A DNA stretch of 64,000 nt from Flavobacterium hibernum (GCF_000832125.1 NZ_JPRK01000018.1:26598-90597), one strand, 5' to 3'. Shown: positions 17,810-26,978, counted from the first letter of the stretch. Numbers and translations are program-made. Notes: a model not told the origin generated them from the sequence alone.

Positions 17810-19270
17810 CTACTTTCTATTCATAATTCCTTTGATAGTGTCTTTTTCATTATGATAAACAAAATAGACGAATCCTAATAGTAACGGAATCCCAACAAAA
17901 TAATTTTCTCTAAATCCATAAAAAGAAATAGCCGAAAATAAAATTGAAATTCCAAGATAAGCTCCAATTTTGTTCATATCATATGGTATTGGGTAATATT
18001 TATTTCCTAAAACATAAGAAATCAACATCATACTTCCGTAAGCAGAAATAGTTGCAATTGCAGAACCGTAGTAACTGTATTTTGGAATTAAAAAATAATT
18101 TAAAACCAATGTTACAATAGCTCCAACAATTGAGATATAGGCTCCAATTTTAGTTTTGTCAGTCAATTTATACCAAACTGATAAGTTGTTATAAATTCCT
18201 AAGAAGAAATTAGCCAATATAATTAAGGGAACAACTTTCATTGCTTCCCAATATGATTTATTATCGAGTAAAAGATATTTTAGAACATCGGCAAAAACAA
18301 TAACTCCTAATAAAATCAACGACCCAAAAATGACAAAGTATTTTGTGATCACCGCGTAAGTTTGAGGTGCATTTGCGTTTTTTGCATGACTGAAGAAGAA
18401 AGGTTCAATACCCAACCTAAAAGCTGTCGCAAACAGAACCATAAACAATCCTAATTTATAACAAGCCGAATAGGCTCCAACCTCAGATTTTGCAAGGTTT
18501 TCTGGCAATAAATATCCTAAAAGAATTTTATCAAAATGTTCGTTAACCGCAAATGCAAGTCCAGCAACCAAAATTGGTAAACCATATTTCATCATTTTCT
18601 TCCAAAGTACGGGATCGAATTTTCTGCCTAACGAAAGATAATTTGGAGATAATACTATAAAAGTGGCTAAACTCGCCAATAAATTTGCAATGAAGATATA
18701 TGCAATTTGGAAATTTTCGACATATAAATTATCCCAAACTGAATTAGGGTTTGCAGCCGCCAATTTTGGTAAGTACACTAAAAAGAAGAAATTCAGTAAC
18801 ATATTGATTACTACGTTTCCTATTTTAATAGCCGCATACATCATTGGTCTCTGATTGGCTCGTAGTTTAGAAAAAGGCACAAGAACTAAAGCATCTAAAA
18901 CTAATATCCAAACGGAATAGGTTATATATTGTACATCAACTTCGGCAAGACTTGCCAATGTATTTCTAAAAATCAAAGCCGCAAACAAAAATATAATTGA
19001 CGACCAGAAAATCGATATTGTGGAAGTTGCAATTACATTTTTCTTGTCATCTTCAGCACTATAAAACCTAAAAAATGCCGTTTCCATTCCGTACGAAAGA
19101 ACCACATTAAAGAAAACCATCCATGACAAAACGATCGAAACCTCACCATATTCTGCAGTTGGTAAAATACCAGTATACAATCTTACCAGTAAAAAACTTA
19201 GCATTCGTGGCAACACCGTTGCTAGTCCGTAAATAGCAGTTTGTTTGAACAGATTTTTATATAATCCCAA
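17810..19270 (-). CDS. Lipopolysaccharide/polysaccharide flippase (Wzx-like, MATE superfamily)
   Basis: This 486-residue protein has about 14 hydrophobic helices and begins GLYKNLFKQTAIYGLATVLP, typical of the polysaccharide-synthesis/oligosaccharide-flippase family that moves lipid-linked glycans across the inner membrane. The start codon is TTG at 19270: an in-frame stop lies a short way upstream, no ATG intervenes, and the next Met is at residue 23, inside the first helix. It is far from the main polysaccharide locus at 40-54 kb, so it probably serves another glycan or cell wall. Confidence 0.88.
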   Translation of the reverse strand: MGLYKNLFKQTAIYGLATVLPRMLSFLLVRLYTGILPTAEYGEVSIVLSWMVFFNVVLSYGMETAFFRFYSAEDDKKNVIATSTISIFWSSIIFLFAALIFRNTLASLAEVDVQYITYSVWILVLDALVLVPFSKLRANQRPMMYAAIKIGNVVINMLLNFFFLVYLPKLAAANPNSVWDNLYVENFQIAYIFIANLLASLATFIVLSPNYLSLGRKFDPVLWKKMMKYGLPILVAGLAFAVNEHFDKILLGYLLPENLAKSEVGAYSACYKLGLFMVLFATAFRLGIEPFFFSHAKNANAPQTYAVITKYFVIFGSLILLGVIVFADVLKYLLLDNKSYWEAMKVVPLIILANFFLGIYNNLSVWYKLTDKTKIGAYISIVGAIVTLVLNYFLIPKYSYYGSAIATISAYGSMMLISYVLGNKYYPIPYDMNKIGAYLGISILFSAISFYGFRENYFVGIPLLLGFVYFVYHNEKDTIKGIMNRK

Positions 19271-19362
19271 AATAAATGTGTAAAAAGTTTATAAAACAAA
19301 AATAACCAATTCTTTGGTTTATTATTGATTTTGTAGGTTCAATAAAAAAACTTGTGCCTAAT

Positions 19363-19809
19363 TTATTGTGTTAATTTATTTTCATCTAATATTTTGACAA
19401 AATGAAAACCTTTTGGCCCGTAACCTTGATTGTAATAAAACCTGTGTGCTCCAAAGTTTCCGGTAAAAGCATCTAAAACGATACTGCTACAATCTAAATC
19501 AATAGCCTTTTTTTCAACGTAATCTGTCAATAATTTTCCGATTCCTTTAGAACGATGTTCCGGGTTTACAACAAAATTATCTATCTCAAGATATTTCCCT
19601 GTCCACAATTTAGTCGAAGACCAACACCCCGTAATTCCTAAGCAAACATCATTTTCAAAAACTGCAATTTGAAAATAATTATGAGGTACCATTTCTAAGA
19701 GGAATGATTTGTATTTATCAACAGAAAGATTTGGATAAAGAAATCTCATGGTCTCTAATTGTGCCAACATTTCTTCGATTGTCGTTAATTCTTGTATTTG
19801 CAGTTTCAT
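19363..19809 (-). CDS. GNAT family N-acetyltransferase
   Basis: The start is taken at the ATG at 19809 (148 residues, MKLQIQELTTIEEMLAQLE) rather than the TTG seven codons upstream. The acetyl-CoA-binding motif is VNPEHRSKGIGKLLTDYVEK (about 81-100), with the C-terminal AHRFYYNQGY and KGFHFVK typical of GNAT enzymes. The acceptor is unknown. It is a single gene, with about 90 nt to the flippase gene downstream. Confidence 0.88.
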   Translation of the reverse strand: MKLQIQELTTIEEMLAQLETMRFLYPNLSVDKYKSFLLEMVPHNYFQIAVFENDVCLGITGCWSSTKLWTGKYLEIDNFVVNPEHRSKGIGKLLTDYVEKKAIDLDCSSIVLDAFTGNFGAHRFYYNQGYGPKGFHFVKILDENKLTQ

Positions 19810-20156
19810 TCTTATAAAAATAGACTTCAAAAATACTCAATTTTTCATTGTCGACAATATAATTCAGAAACAACTACATATGCGAAATCTATAATAAAGT
19901 TTAAAAATTCTATAAGTCTTTCTAGGTACTTGCATGTTAACTTTGCTTCACAGGGAATGAGAAAAGCTAATAGATAACCCTTTAAAAAACGTAGAGCTTT
20001 AGGACTAATAAAGCTAGTTTGTTCCTACAAAAGACAAAGCAAACAGAGGTGATAAATCTGTAAAATAATTTTATAAAATGGTAATGATTCTTGATTTTTG
20101 ATTGAATTAAGAATCACCATTTTATAACTAAAATCTAAAAAAATTTCAGCATAAAA
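19810..20156. other. Intergenic gap with an isolated hairpin
   Basis: No gene is supported in this gap. A near-perfect inverted repeat lies at 20071-20127: TTATAAAATGGT...GATTCTT on the left pairs with AAGAATCACCATTTTATAA on the right, apart from an extra AAT in the left arm. The plus-strand stretch 19910-20040 is slightly richer in G+C than its surroundings but shows no tRNA-like fold or known RNA. A short ORF across it looks random. Confidence 0.5.
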
Positions 20157-20190
20157 AAAGAGCCGATTATCTCACGATAATCGGCTCTTT
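20153..20190 (-). terminator. Terminator of the ATP synthase operon
   Basis: AAAGAGCCGATTATC (20157-20171) and GATAATCGGCTCTTT (20176-20190) form a perfect 15-bp stem with a TCAC loop. On the minus strand a T-run follows. It lies 19 nt after the atpG stop. Confidence 0.93.
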
Positions 20191-20209
20191 CAATATATTC
20201 TTAAATAAA

Positions 20210-21070
20210 TTATCCGTTCAAAGCTTCTGCTCCACCAACGATTTCCAAGATTTCGTTAGTAATAGCTGCTTGACGAGCTTTATTATAAGTTAATTTCAAT
20301 TGGTTTCTTAATTCTGTTGCGTTGTCAGTTGCTTTGTGCATTGCTGTCATACGCGCTCCATGTTCTGAAGCAAATGAATCACGAATACCTTTGTACAGTT
20401 GTGTTTTCAATGATTTAGGAATCAAAGTTAACACGATTTCTTCTTTTGAAGGCTCGAAAATATAATCACCAGCAGAAACTGCTACATCAGATTTAATTGG
20501 AGCTAACGGTAAAAACTGCTCTGTTTGAACAATTTGTGTTGCAGCATTTTTAAACTGATTGTAAATTATCTCGATTCTGTCGTATTCTCCAGATAAAAAT
20601 TTCTGAGTTAAGTTATCAGCAATTCCGGCAACATTATCAAAAGTTAAATGATCGAAAATTGCATTATGATGACCGTGAACTTTAAAAGATTTACTTAGTA
20701 CGTCATTTCCTTTTTTACCAATAGGAAAAACATCAACTTGTTTTCCAGCGTAAAAAGCAGAACGGTTTTTAACCTCCTTAATAATATTTGTATTAAATGC
20801 TCCACATAAACCTCTGTTTGAAGTTATAGCAACAAGCAATACTTTTTTTACTTCACGTTGAGTTGTATAATCTCCTCCAACTTCACCATCAAGTGTAGCG
20901 GATAAATTTTGCAACAACTCTGTTAATTTCTCGGCATAAGGGCGCATTGCAGTGATTGCATCTTGTGCTTTCTTAAGCTTTGCAGCAGAAACCATTTTCA
21001 TTGCCGATGTAATTTGCATCGTCGATGAAACGGAAGTAATTCTATTACGGATTTCCTTTAAATTTGCCAT
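20210..21070 (-). CDS. atpG: ATP synthase F1 subunit gamma
   Basis: This 286-residue central stalk subunit rotates inside the alpha3-beta3 ring. The N-terminal helix MANLKEIRNRITSVSSTMQI with TSAMKMVSAAKLKKAQ and the C-terminal TDNATELRNQLKLTYNKARQ helix ending in EILEIVGGAEAL are the classic coiled-coil elements. TSNRGLCGAFNTNI near 84-97 is the conserved core motif. It is the last gene of the operon. A long hairpin lies in the 81-nt gap after atpA. Confidence 0.97.
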   Translation of the reverse strand: MANLKEIRNRITSVSSTMQITSAMKMVSAAKLKKAQDAITAMRPYAEKLTELLQNLSATLDGEVGGDYTTQREVKKVLLVAITSNRGLCGAFNTNIIKEVKNRSAFYAGKQVDVFPIGKKGNDVLSKSFKVHGHHNAIFDHLTFDNVAGIADNLTQKFLSGEYDRIEIIYNQFKNAATQIVQTEQFLPLAPIKSDVAVSAGDYIFEPSKEEIVLTLIPKSLKTQLYKGIRDSFASEHGARMTAMHKATDNATELRNQLKLTYNKARQAAITNEILEIVGGAEALNG

Positions 21071-21100
21071 TTTTTCTAATTAGAAAATTTGATAATTAGC

Positions 21101-21137
21101 AATTAGATAATTGAAAGAGTCTTTCAATTATCTAATT
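21101..21137 (-). promoter_or_regulatory. Intercistronic hairpin between atpA and atpG
   Basis: The 18-nt arm at 21101-21118 is an exact reverse complement of 21120-21137 with a single-base centre, an A+T-rich perfect palindrome. It has no strong U-run on the atpG side, so it may protect or process the mRNA rather than end it. Confidence 0.6.
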
Positions 21138-21151
21138 ATCTAATTGTCTTA

Positions 21152-22729
21152 TTAGTTATATTTTGCTGAAATTTCTTTTGCTGCTTTTTCAATAACATCA
21201 GTAATGTTGTCATCTAATTTTCCAGCTTTTAAAGCGTTAAGCGTATCTTTATGTTTACTGTTTAGGTAAGCTAAGAAATCAGCTTCAAACTCTTTTACTT
21301 TATTTACAGGAACGTTTCTTAATAAGTTTTTAGAACCAGCGTAAATAATAGCTACTTGATTTTCTACCGTATAAGGATCGTTTAAACCTTGTTTCAAAAT
21401 CTCAACGTTTCTTTTTCCTTTTTCAATTACATTTAATGTAACAGAATCTAAGTCAGAACCAAATTTAGCAAAAGCTTCTAATTCACGGAATTGAGCTTGG
21501 TCTAATTTTAAAGTTCCTGAAACTTTCTTCATTGATTTAATTTGAGCATTACCTCCAACACGTGATACAGAAATACCAACGTTAATTGCAGGACGAACCC
21601 CAGAGTTAAACAAATCTCCATCAAGGAAAATCTGACCATCTGTAATCGAAATTACGTTTGTTGGGATATATGCAGAAACGTCACCAGCTTGAGTTTCGAT
21701 AATTGGTAAAGCAGTTAATGAACCACCACCTTTTACGATAGACTTGATAGAATCTGGTAAATCATTCATGTTTTTAGCAATTCCATTATCTGCAATTACT
21801 TTACACGCACGCTCTAATAAACGAGAGTGTAAGTAGAAAACGTCTCCAGGATATGCCTCACGTCCCGGTGGTCTTCTTAATAAAAGAGAAACCTCACGGT
21901 AAGCAACAGCTTGTTTAGATAAATCATCATAAACGATAAGAGCTGGACGACCAGAATCTCTAAAGTATTCTCCAATTGCAGCACCTGCGAAAGGAGCATA
22001 AACTTGCATTGGAGCTGGATCAGAAGCATTTGCAGCAACAATAACTGTATAAGCCATTGCACCTTTTTCTTCTAACATTTTAGCGATTCCTGCTACAGTT
22101 GAAGCTTTTTGTCCAATTGCAACATATATACAGAATACAGGTTTTCCTGCATCGTAAAATTCTTTTTGATTTAAGATTGTATCGATACAAACAGTTGATT
22201 TACCTGTTTGACGGTCACCAATTACAAGCTCACGTTGTCCACGACCAACTGGAATCATGGCATCAACTGCCTTAATACCTGTTTGTAATGGCTCAGTTAC
22301 TGGCTGACGGAAGATAACACCAGGTGCTTTTCTTTCTAATGGCATTTCGTATAAGTCTCCACCAATTGGTCCTTTTCCATCAATTGGAAAACCAAGAGTG
22401 TTAACAACACGTCCTACCATTTGCTCACCTACTTTAAGAGATGCAATACGTTGTGTTCTTTTTGCTGTTGATCCTTCTTTGATACCTGTTGATGGTCCTA
22501 AAAGTACCACACCAACATTGTCCTCTTCAAGGTTCAATACAATAGCTTCAAGTCCGTTATCAAATTCAACTAACTCACCATATTGTACATTCGATAGCCC
22601 GTAAATACGAGCAATACCGTCTCCAACTTGAAGTACCGTTCCTACTTCCTCTAGTGTAGCACCAGATTCAAAACCTTCTACTTGCTTTCTTAATATTGCT
22701 GAAATTTCAGCAGGTTTGATGTCCGCCAT
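21152..22729 (-). CDS. atpA: ATP synthase F1 subunit alpha
   Basis: This 525-residue F1 subunit binds nucleotide at the non-catalytic sites and forms the hexamer with beta. The Walker A motif GDRQTGKST is at 171-179. VAIGQKASTVA follows near 210, ALIVYDDLSKQAVAYRE near 270 and LLLRRPPGREAYPGD near 288-302. Length and all segments are normal. It lies 26 nt downstream of an unrelated exported-protein gene that separates it from atpH. Confidence 0.98.
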   Translation of the reverse strand: MADIKPAEISAILRKQVEGFESGATLEEVGTVLQVGDGIARIYGLSNVQYGELVEFDNGLEAIVLNLEEDNVGVVLLGPSTGIKEGSTAKRTQRIASLKVGEQMVGRVVNTLGFPIDGKGPIGGDLYEMPLERKAPGVIFRQPVTEPLQTGIKAVDAMIPVGRGQRELVIGDRQTGKSTVCIDTILNQKEFYDAGKPVFCIYVAIGQKASTVAGIAKMLEEKGAMAYTVIVAANASDPAPMQVYAPFAGAAIGEYFRDSGRPALIVYDDLSKQAVAYREVSLLLRRPPGREAYPGDVFYLHSRLLERACKVIADNGIAKNMNDLPDSIKSIVKGGGSLTALPIIETQAGDVSAYIPTNVISITDGQIFLDGDLFNSGVRPAINVGISVSRVGGNAQIKSMKKVSGTLKLDQAQFRELEAFAKFGSDLDSVTLNVIEKGKRNVEILKQGLNDPYTVENQVAIIYAGSKNLLRNVPVNKVKEFEADFLAYLNSKHKDTLNALKAGKLDDNITDVIEKAAKEISAKYN

Positions 22730-22755
22730 AATTATTATTTTTACCTACTTTTATT

Positions 22756-24288
22756 TTATTTAAAATTAGAATATAAATCACTAAGATTTTTTAAGCCCTC
22801 CAAACTGCTGTAGTCAATTTTCTCTAAATCACTACTACCAATTGAATCTCCTACATATTCTTTTAACTTACTTAAAAATTTATCTTCTTTACCTTTTTTT
22901 ACAAAAATTTGAAATGCTTTTTCTTGGTTTGGAACTTTAATTACATAAGACTTTGATGGTAAATCTTGATAGATACTCATCTTATCTGTAACATCTACTT
23001 CTTTAAAATACTTCCAAGAAGCTGAAGCTAATGAAACTCCTGCCAAAGCACCTAAATCAAGTGCTGTATTATCTTTTGGAGCAACTGTTTCAAGTTTTAC
23101 CAAAAGTGCTTTATATTTTGTTTCTGTATTATCGTCATTAATAACTCCAAACGATACATTTTCTTTTGCTTTGTAAAAGTATTGTCTAAAATTACCTTTT
23201 TCATTTTTAGCAACGACTTTCACACTTTTACCATCTCCAGCAGCATCTAGATCAATCATACCACTACTACTAGATTTTGGGGCAATCTGCTCAAAATCAA
23301 TAGAAAGTACTCCTTCTAATTTTACTCCTTTTTGATCAATTGCATATCCTTTTTTATCATAGATATTTGCTGAATTTAATTTAGCCTCTTCTGTTTTAGC
23401 CAATTTATCAGCTTTTCTAGCATCTAAAAGAACTTCAGCCTCACTTAAAGTCATGTATTTTTGACCGTTTAAGTATGAATTATCAACTACTTCTTTAACT
23501 AATCTTTCAGTTTCTGCAGCAGTACTTCTGCTTGTGTAAACAAAAGACGGAGTATAAGTAAATGTTTTACTTGATTCTGTCAATGCAACAACCATTTTTC
23601 CTCCTCTATCAACAGCTTTAACTAAAGATCTTCCATTTAATGTTAAAATATCAACATTTAAAACTGGAAAAGGAGAAGAATCTTGTTTCCAAGAAACAAC
23701 ATACTTAGCCACAACTTTAGACATGAACTCTTTGCGTTCAGCATCATTATATTTTGATGTAAAAGCATCTTCTGGAACTTCTCCAGAAAAAACTAATTTT
23801 TCAGTTGTATGAATTTGGTAATTTAGAGTTGCTAATTGCTTCTCATCTACTTTACCTGCTTCTTTTACTTTTTCTATTTCTGCAGAAATACTAGGACGTT
23901 CTTCAGCAAAAAAAGCATCAAGATTTTCAATACCATTTGCAGTGAAAACATTATACTTTTTAGCAAGAAGCTCAGCAACTGCTTTTTTATAATTTAATGT
24001 AAAAGATAATAATTCAAAATTAACCTCTGTTTTTTTAGATCCGTCTAAATTCGTAACAACTAACCAGCTTTTAGAATTTTGAGCATCAATTTTATGCGTT
24101 TTTAAATTGGCAATAATACCAGTTGAACCATCTATTGAAGTATAAGTAAATTGTGTTCCGGTTTTGTCTTTCTCAACCTTTGCAATTGCTTTCCCGTCAA
24201 ATAAAATTTTGTTATCGTCTTCTTTAATCTTTTGACCAAACGACAGTAACGATGTACATAAAACAAATAAAATTAATAAATTCTTCAT
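22756..24288 (-). CDS. Exported protein of unknown function inside the ATP synthase operon
   Basis: I do not recognise this family. The 510-residue protein has a clear signal peptide (MKNLLILFVLCTSLLSFGQ), no further membrane segment, and a charged, lysine/aspartate-rich body with mixed alpha/beta character. Neither Walker nor metal motifs are seen. It sits between atpH and atpA on the same strand with 26 nt to atpA, so it must be co-transcribed with F1 genes. Its start lies 9 nt behind a diverged copy of the atpH tail. Codon usage looks like its neighbours. It is probably a periplasmic or surface protein with no direct role in ATP synthesis. Confidence 0.8.
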   Translation of the reverse strand: MKNLLILFVLCTSLLSFGQKIKEDDNKILFDGKAIAKVEKDKTGTQFTYTSIDGSTGIIANLKTHKIDAQNSKSWLVVTNLDGSKKTEVNFELLSFTLNYKKAVAELLAKKYNVFTANGIENLDAFFAEERPSISAEIEKVKEAGKVDEKQLATLNYQIHTTEKLVFSGEVPEDAFTSKYNDAERKEFMSKVVAKYVVSWKQDSSPFPVLNVDILTLNGRSLVKAVDRGGKMVVALTESSKTFTYTPSFVYTSRSTAAETERLVKEVVDNSYLNGQKYMTLSEAEVLLDARKADKLAKTEEAKLNSANIYDKKGYAIDQKGVKLEGVLSIDFEQIAPKSSSSGMIDLDAAGDGKSVKVVAKNEKGNFRQYFYKAKENVSFGVINDDNTETKYKALLVKLETVAPKDNTALDLGALAGVSLASASWKYFKEVDVTDKMSIYQDLPSKSYVIKVPNQEKAFQIFVKKGKEDKFLSKLKEYVGDSIGSSDLEKIDYSSLEGLKNLSDLYSNFK

Positions 24289-24297
24289 AGGTGGTAT

Positions 24298-24377
24298 TTA
24301 GTTTTGGGTTAATTCTCTCTTTAACACTTGTAAGCTATTATCTACTGAAGCATTATATTGCTGATCAACAATTCTTA
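24298..24377 (-). pseudogene. Duplicated, diverged 3' end of atpH
   Basis: Bases 24299-24377 match 24403-24481 (the end of atpH) with 8 differences in 79 and no gaps. The copy stays open in the atpH frame: it would encode RIVDQQYNASVDNSLQVLKR plus the same ELTQN end, and closes with TAA instead of TAG. Most of the changes are synonymous. It lacks the rest of atpH, so it is a remnant, not a gene. Confidence 0.9.
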
Positions 24378-24401
24378 ATTAAAAATTATGAATAGGTCGA
24401 T

Positions 24402-24938
24402 CTAGTTTTGTGTTAACTCTCTTTTTAACACTTGTAATCTATTAGCAACTGAAGCATTATACTGCTGATCACCAATTCTTAAAATAAATCCTCCAATAAT
24501 TGAAGCATCTACAATATTCTCTATTGTAATTTTTTTATCTGAAAAAGTTGCAATTTTAGCTAAAACTTTAGCTTCTAATTCTGCATCCATTGGAATTGCT
24601 GTTGTAACTTTCGCTACTTCAATACCATTGCTTTGATCAAATAATGTAATGTATTCTAAAGCAATCGCTTCTAGAATTTCGAACCTTTTGTTTTCAAACA
24701 ATAAATGAAATAAACCTTTAGTTACTCCATTTACATTTGCAAAAACTTCTAAAAGAGCACTTTCTTTCACTTCAACTTTAATAGTTGGGCTTTGAATAAA
24801 TGAACTTAATTCTGTATTTGTTCCAATTGCCGTAGCAATTGACTTCATATCGTTATTGACAACTTCGGCAACACCTTTAGAGTTTGCTAAGTCTAGAATT
24901 GCTTTTGCATAACGAATTGCTGCTCTTGTACTTGCCAT
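24402..24938 (-). CDS. atpH: ATP synthase F1 subunit delta
   Basis: This 178-residue peripheral-stalk subunit connects subunit b to the top of F1. Family features are ASTRAAIRYAKAILDLA at the N-terminus, LLFENKRFEILEAIALEYI near 82-100, and the C-terminal IGGFILRIGDQQYNASVANR followed by LQVLKREL. It starts 4 nt after the atpF stop. The 79 bp at its 3' end are repeated 24 nt further downstream. Confidence 0.96.
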   Translation of the reverse strand: MASTRAAIRYAKAILDLANSKGVAEVVNNDMKSIATAIGTNTELSSFIQSPTIKVEVKESALLEVFANVNGVTKGLFHLLFENKRFEILEAIALEYITLFDQSNGIEVAKVTTAIPMDAELEAKVLAKIATFSDKKITIENIVDASIIGGFILRIGDQQYNASVANRLQVLKRELTQN

Positions 24939-24942
24939 AATA

Positions 24943-25434
24943 TTAGTTTAACTTTACGTCACCTAACATTTTCTCTACTAATTTAGTTTGAGATTCTTTG
25001 TTAGATAATTCCTCTTTCAATAATTTTTCAGCAATGCTTAATGATAAATTTGAAACTTGTGATTTCAATTCAGCCATAGCAGCATTTTTTTCATTTTCGA
25101 TCGCCAATTTAGCTTGAGCTATTAATTTTTGACCTTGCTCTTGTGCTTCATTTTTAGATTCAGCTATCATTTGCTCTTTCATTTCACGAGCTTCTTTTAA
25201 CATTGCGTCACGTTCTGCACGAGCTTCTTTCAAGATACGCTCATTATCTGCAGTTAAATTTTGCATTTCTAAACGTGCAGCTTCTGCAGATGCCAAAGCA
25301 TTGTTAATAGATTCTTCACGGCTTTTTACAGCACCTAAAATAGGTTTCCAAGCAAATTTTGCTAAAAGAAAGAAGAAAACAATAAAGATAATTGTTGTCC
25401 AAAAAATTAAACTTTCTGGTGAAGTTAATTGCAT
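24943..25434 (-). CDS. atpF: ATP synthase Fo subunit b
   Basis: This 163-residue protein has one N-terminal membrane helix (about 8-28, LIFWTTIIFIVFFFLLAKFAW) and a long charged coiled coil rich in alanine, glutamate and lysine. It forms the stator stalk holding F1. It is preceded by a hairpin in the 82-nt gap after atpE and followed by atpH after 4 nt. Confidence 0.96.
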   Translation of the reverse strand: MQLTSPESLIFWTTIIFIVFFFLLAKFAWKPILGAVKSREESINNALASAEAARLEMQNLTADNERILKEARAERDAMLKEAREMKEQMIAESKNEAQEQGQKLIAQAKLAIENEKNAAMAELKSQVSNLSLSIAEKLLKEELSNKESQTKLVEKMLGDVKLN

Positions 25435-25466
25435 AACAGTATATATTTAAAAATTGTTTGTCGTTT

Positions 25467-25507
25467 TTTGAAAAAACTTCCTATAGCCAACCGCTACAGG
25501 AAGTTTT
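25467..25507 (-). terminator. Hairpin with U-run after atpE (probable attenuator)
   Basis: AAAACTTCCT (25473-25482) pairs with AGGAAGTTTT (25498-25507), and inner TAGC/GCTA extend the stem. On the minus strand the stem is followed by a T-run, in the order expected for an intrinsic terminator. It lies between atpE and atpF inside the operon, so partial termination would favour atpE over the downstream genes. Confidence 0.7.
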
Positions 25508-25516
25508 AAATTTTAA

Positions 25517-25720
25517 TTATGCGTTTGTAATTAACGCAACAACTACTGCGAAAAGAGCAACACCTTCAATAAGTGCAGCAGCAATAATCATAGCAGTCTG
25601 AATTTTTCCAGCAGCTTCTGGTTGACGAGCGATAGCGTCCATTGCAGAACCACCAATTTTTCCAATACCAAGACCTGCACCAATTACAGCTAATCCAGCT
25701 CCGATTCCAGCTAATACCAT
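25517..25720 (-). CDS. atpE: ATP synthase Fo subunit c
   Basis: This 67-residue hairpin proteolipid forms the rotor ring. Helix 1 is the glycine-rich GIGAGLAVIGAGLGIGK, followed by the polar loop ARQPEAAGK and helix 2 with the ion-binding Glu52 in ALIEGVALFAVV. I do not see the usual set of Na+-binding residues, so proton coupling is likely. The chain is at the short end for the family. It lies between atpB (40 nt) and the attenuator-like hairpin before atpF. Confidence 0.97.
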   Translation of the reverse strand: MVLAGIGAGLAVIGAGLGIGKIGGSAMDAIARQPEAAGKIQTAMIIAAALIEGVALFAVVVALITNA

Positions 25721-25760
25721 AATAATAAATTTATATAGTTAATAATTAATAAAACTCTAA

Positions 25761-26936
25761 TTAATGATGATCGTGCTCTTCAACAGCCTGACCAATAAAT
25801 AATGCTGAAAGCAATGTAAATACATACGCTTGCAATGCAGCAACCAATAATTCTAATACGCTCATGAACAATACGAATGCTCCCGCAACTGGTCCAACAG
25901 CAATACTTTTGAAAATGAAAATCAAAGAAACTAAACTCAAAATGATAATGTGACCAGCAGTAATGTTTGCGAACAAACGAATCATTAATGCAAATGGCTT
26001 AGTTAACATTCCGATAATTTCCACAGGAATCATAATTGGAGCCAACCATACAGGAACTCCTGGTGTGTTGAAAATATGTCCCCAGTAAGATTTGTTTCCG
26101 CTTAAAGTTGTAACGATGAAAGTAATAAATGCCATTACGAATGTAAAGTATATATTTCCTGTTAAGTTAGAACTGAATGGGAAGAATGGAATTAAACCGA
26201 TAAGGTTGTTAATCCAAATAAAGAAAAAGATAGTTAAAAGGTATGGCATATATTTACCAGCTTTTTTCGTTCCAATATTTGGAACAGCAATCTCATCTCT
26301 AACATAAGTAACTAGTGGCTCTAAAAAACCAGCTAATCCTGTTGGTGCATTTGGATTTTTCTTGTATGATCTTGCTACAGCAAAAAATAAGAAAAACAAA
26401 ATAATCGCCGACATTAACATTGAGAAAACATTTTTAGTGATTGAAAAATCTAAAGGTCTTGCATCAAAAGCAAAAGCTCCAGTATTTTTTTGATCAGCCG
26501 TCATTGTTTCAAATTTGTCAGCATAAAAAATAATTTCTTTATAACGAACTAATTTCTGTCCATTAATATCAACTACGTGCTCACCTGAATTATCGTGGTG
26601 AAATTTTGAAGATGAAAAAATTTCCAATCCATTATTTGTCCACAAAATAACAGGTAGACTAAAAGAAATAGGATGACCATCCCAATCAGCGATATGAAAA
26701 TCATGTGAATCTCCAATGTGTGAATTAATCAATTCACTTGCGTTGAATTCTTCTTCGATCTTGTGACCAACGGTTTCACCGTGATTACTTGCTTCTGCAT
26801 GACTTACCTCTGTTGTTTCAACAGTTTCGTGATTAACCGAAACACTATCAACAGGAGTTGATGCGAAATTTATCGACGAAGTAAATGCTAATAAGGTAAC
26901 TAATAAGTACTGGACTGGTTTATTTGAAATTATCAT
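25761..26936 (-). CDS. atpB: ATP synthase Fo subunit a
   Basis: This 391-residue membrane stator subunit forms the proton half-channels. The essential Arg320 lies in LMIRLFANITAGH. The C-terminal two thirds hold the 5-6 helices of subunit a. The N-terminal 165 residues are a Bacteroidota-type extension with an apparent signal peptide (to about residue 25) and many His/Glu residues (SHAEASNHGETVGHK). The protein also ends in EEHDHH. A promoter-like box is found upstream at 26979-26986. Confidence 0.96.
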   Translation of the reverse strand: MIISNKPVQYLLVTLLAFTSSINFASTPVDSVSVNHETVETTEVSHAEASNHGETVGHKIEEEFNASELINSHIGDSHDFHIADWDGHPISFSLPVILWTNNGLEIFSSSKFHHDNSGEHVVDINGQKLVRYKEIIFYADKFETMTADQKNTGAFAFDARPLDFSITKNVFSMLMSAIILFFLFFAVARSYKKNPNAPTGLAGFLEPLVTYVRDEIAVPNIGTKKAGKYMPYLLTIFFFIWINNLIGLIPFFPFSSNLTGNIYFTFVMAFITFIVTTLSGNKSYWGHIFNTPGVPVWLAPIMIPVEIIGMLTKPFALMIRLFANITAGHIIILSLVSLIFIFKSIAVGPVAGAFVLFMSVLELLVAALQAYVFTLLSALFIGQAVEEHDHH

Positions 26937-26978
26937 TATTAAATCTGTATGTAAATTTTAGGTTCCAAAAATTTTTTG

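Noticed and set aside
19792..19977. 61-codon plus-strand ORF in the gap before the atp terminator
   Set aside because: It overlaps the start of the GNAT gene, has no family resemblance and no promoter or terminator of its own.
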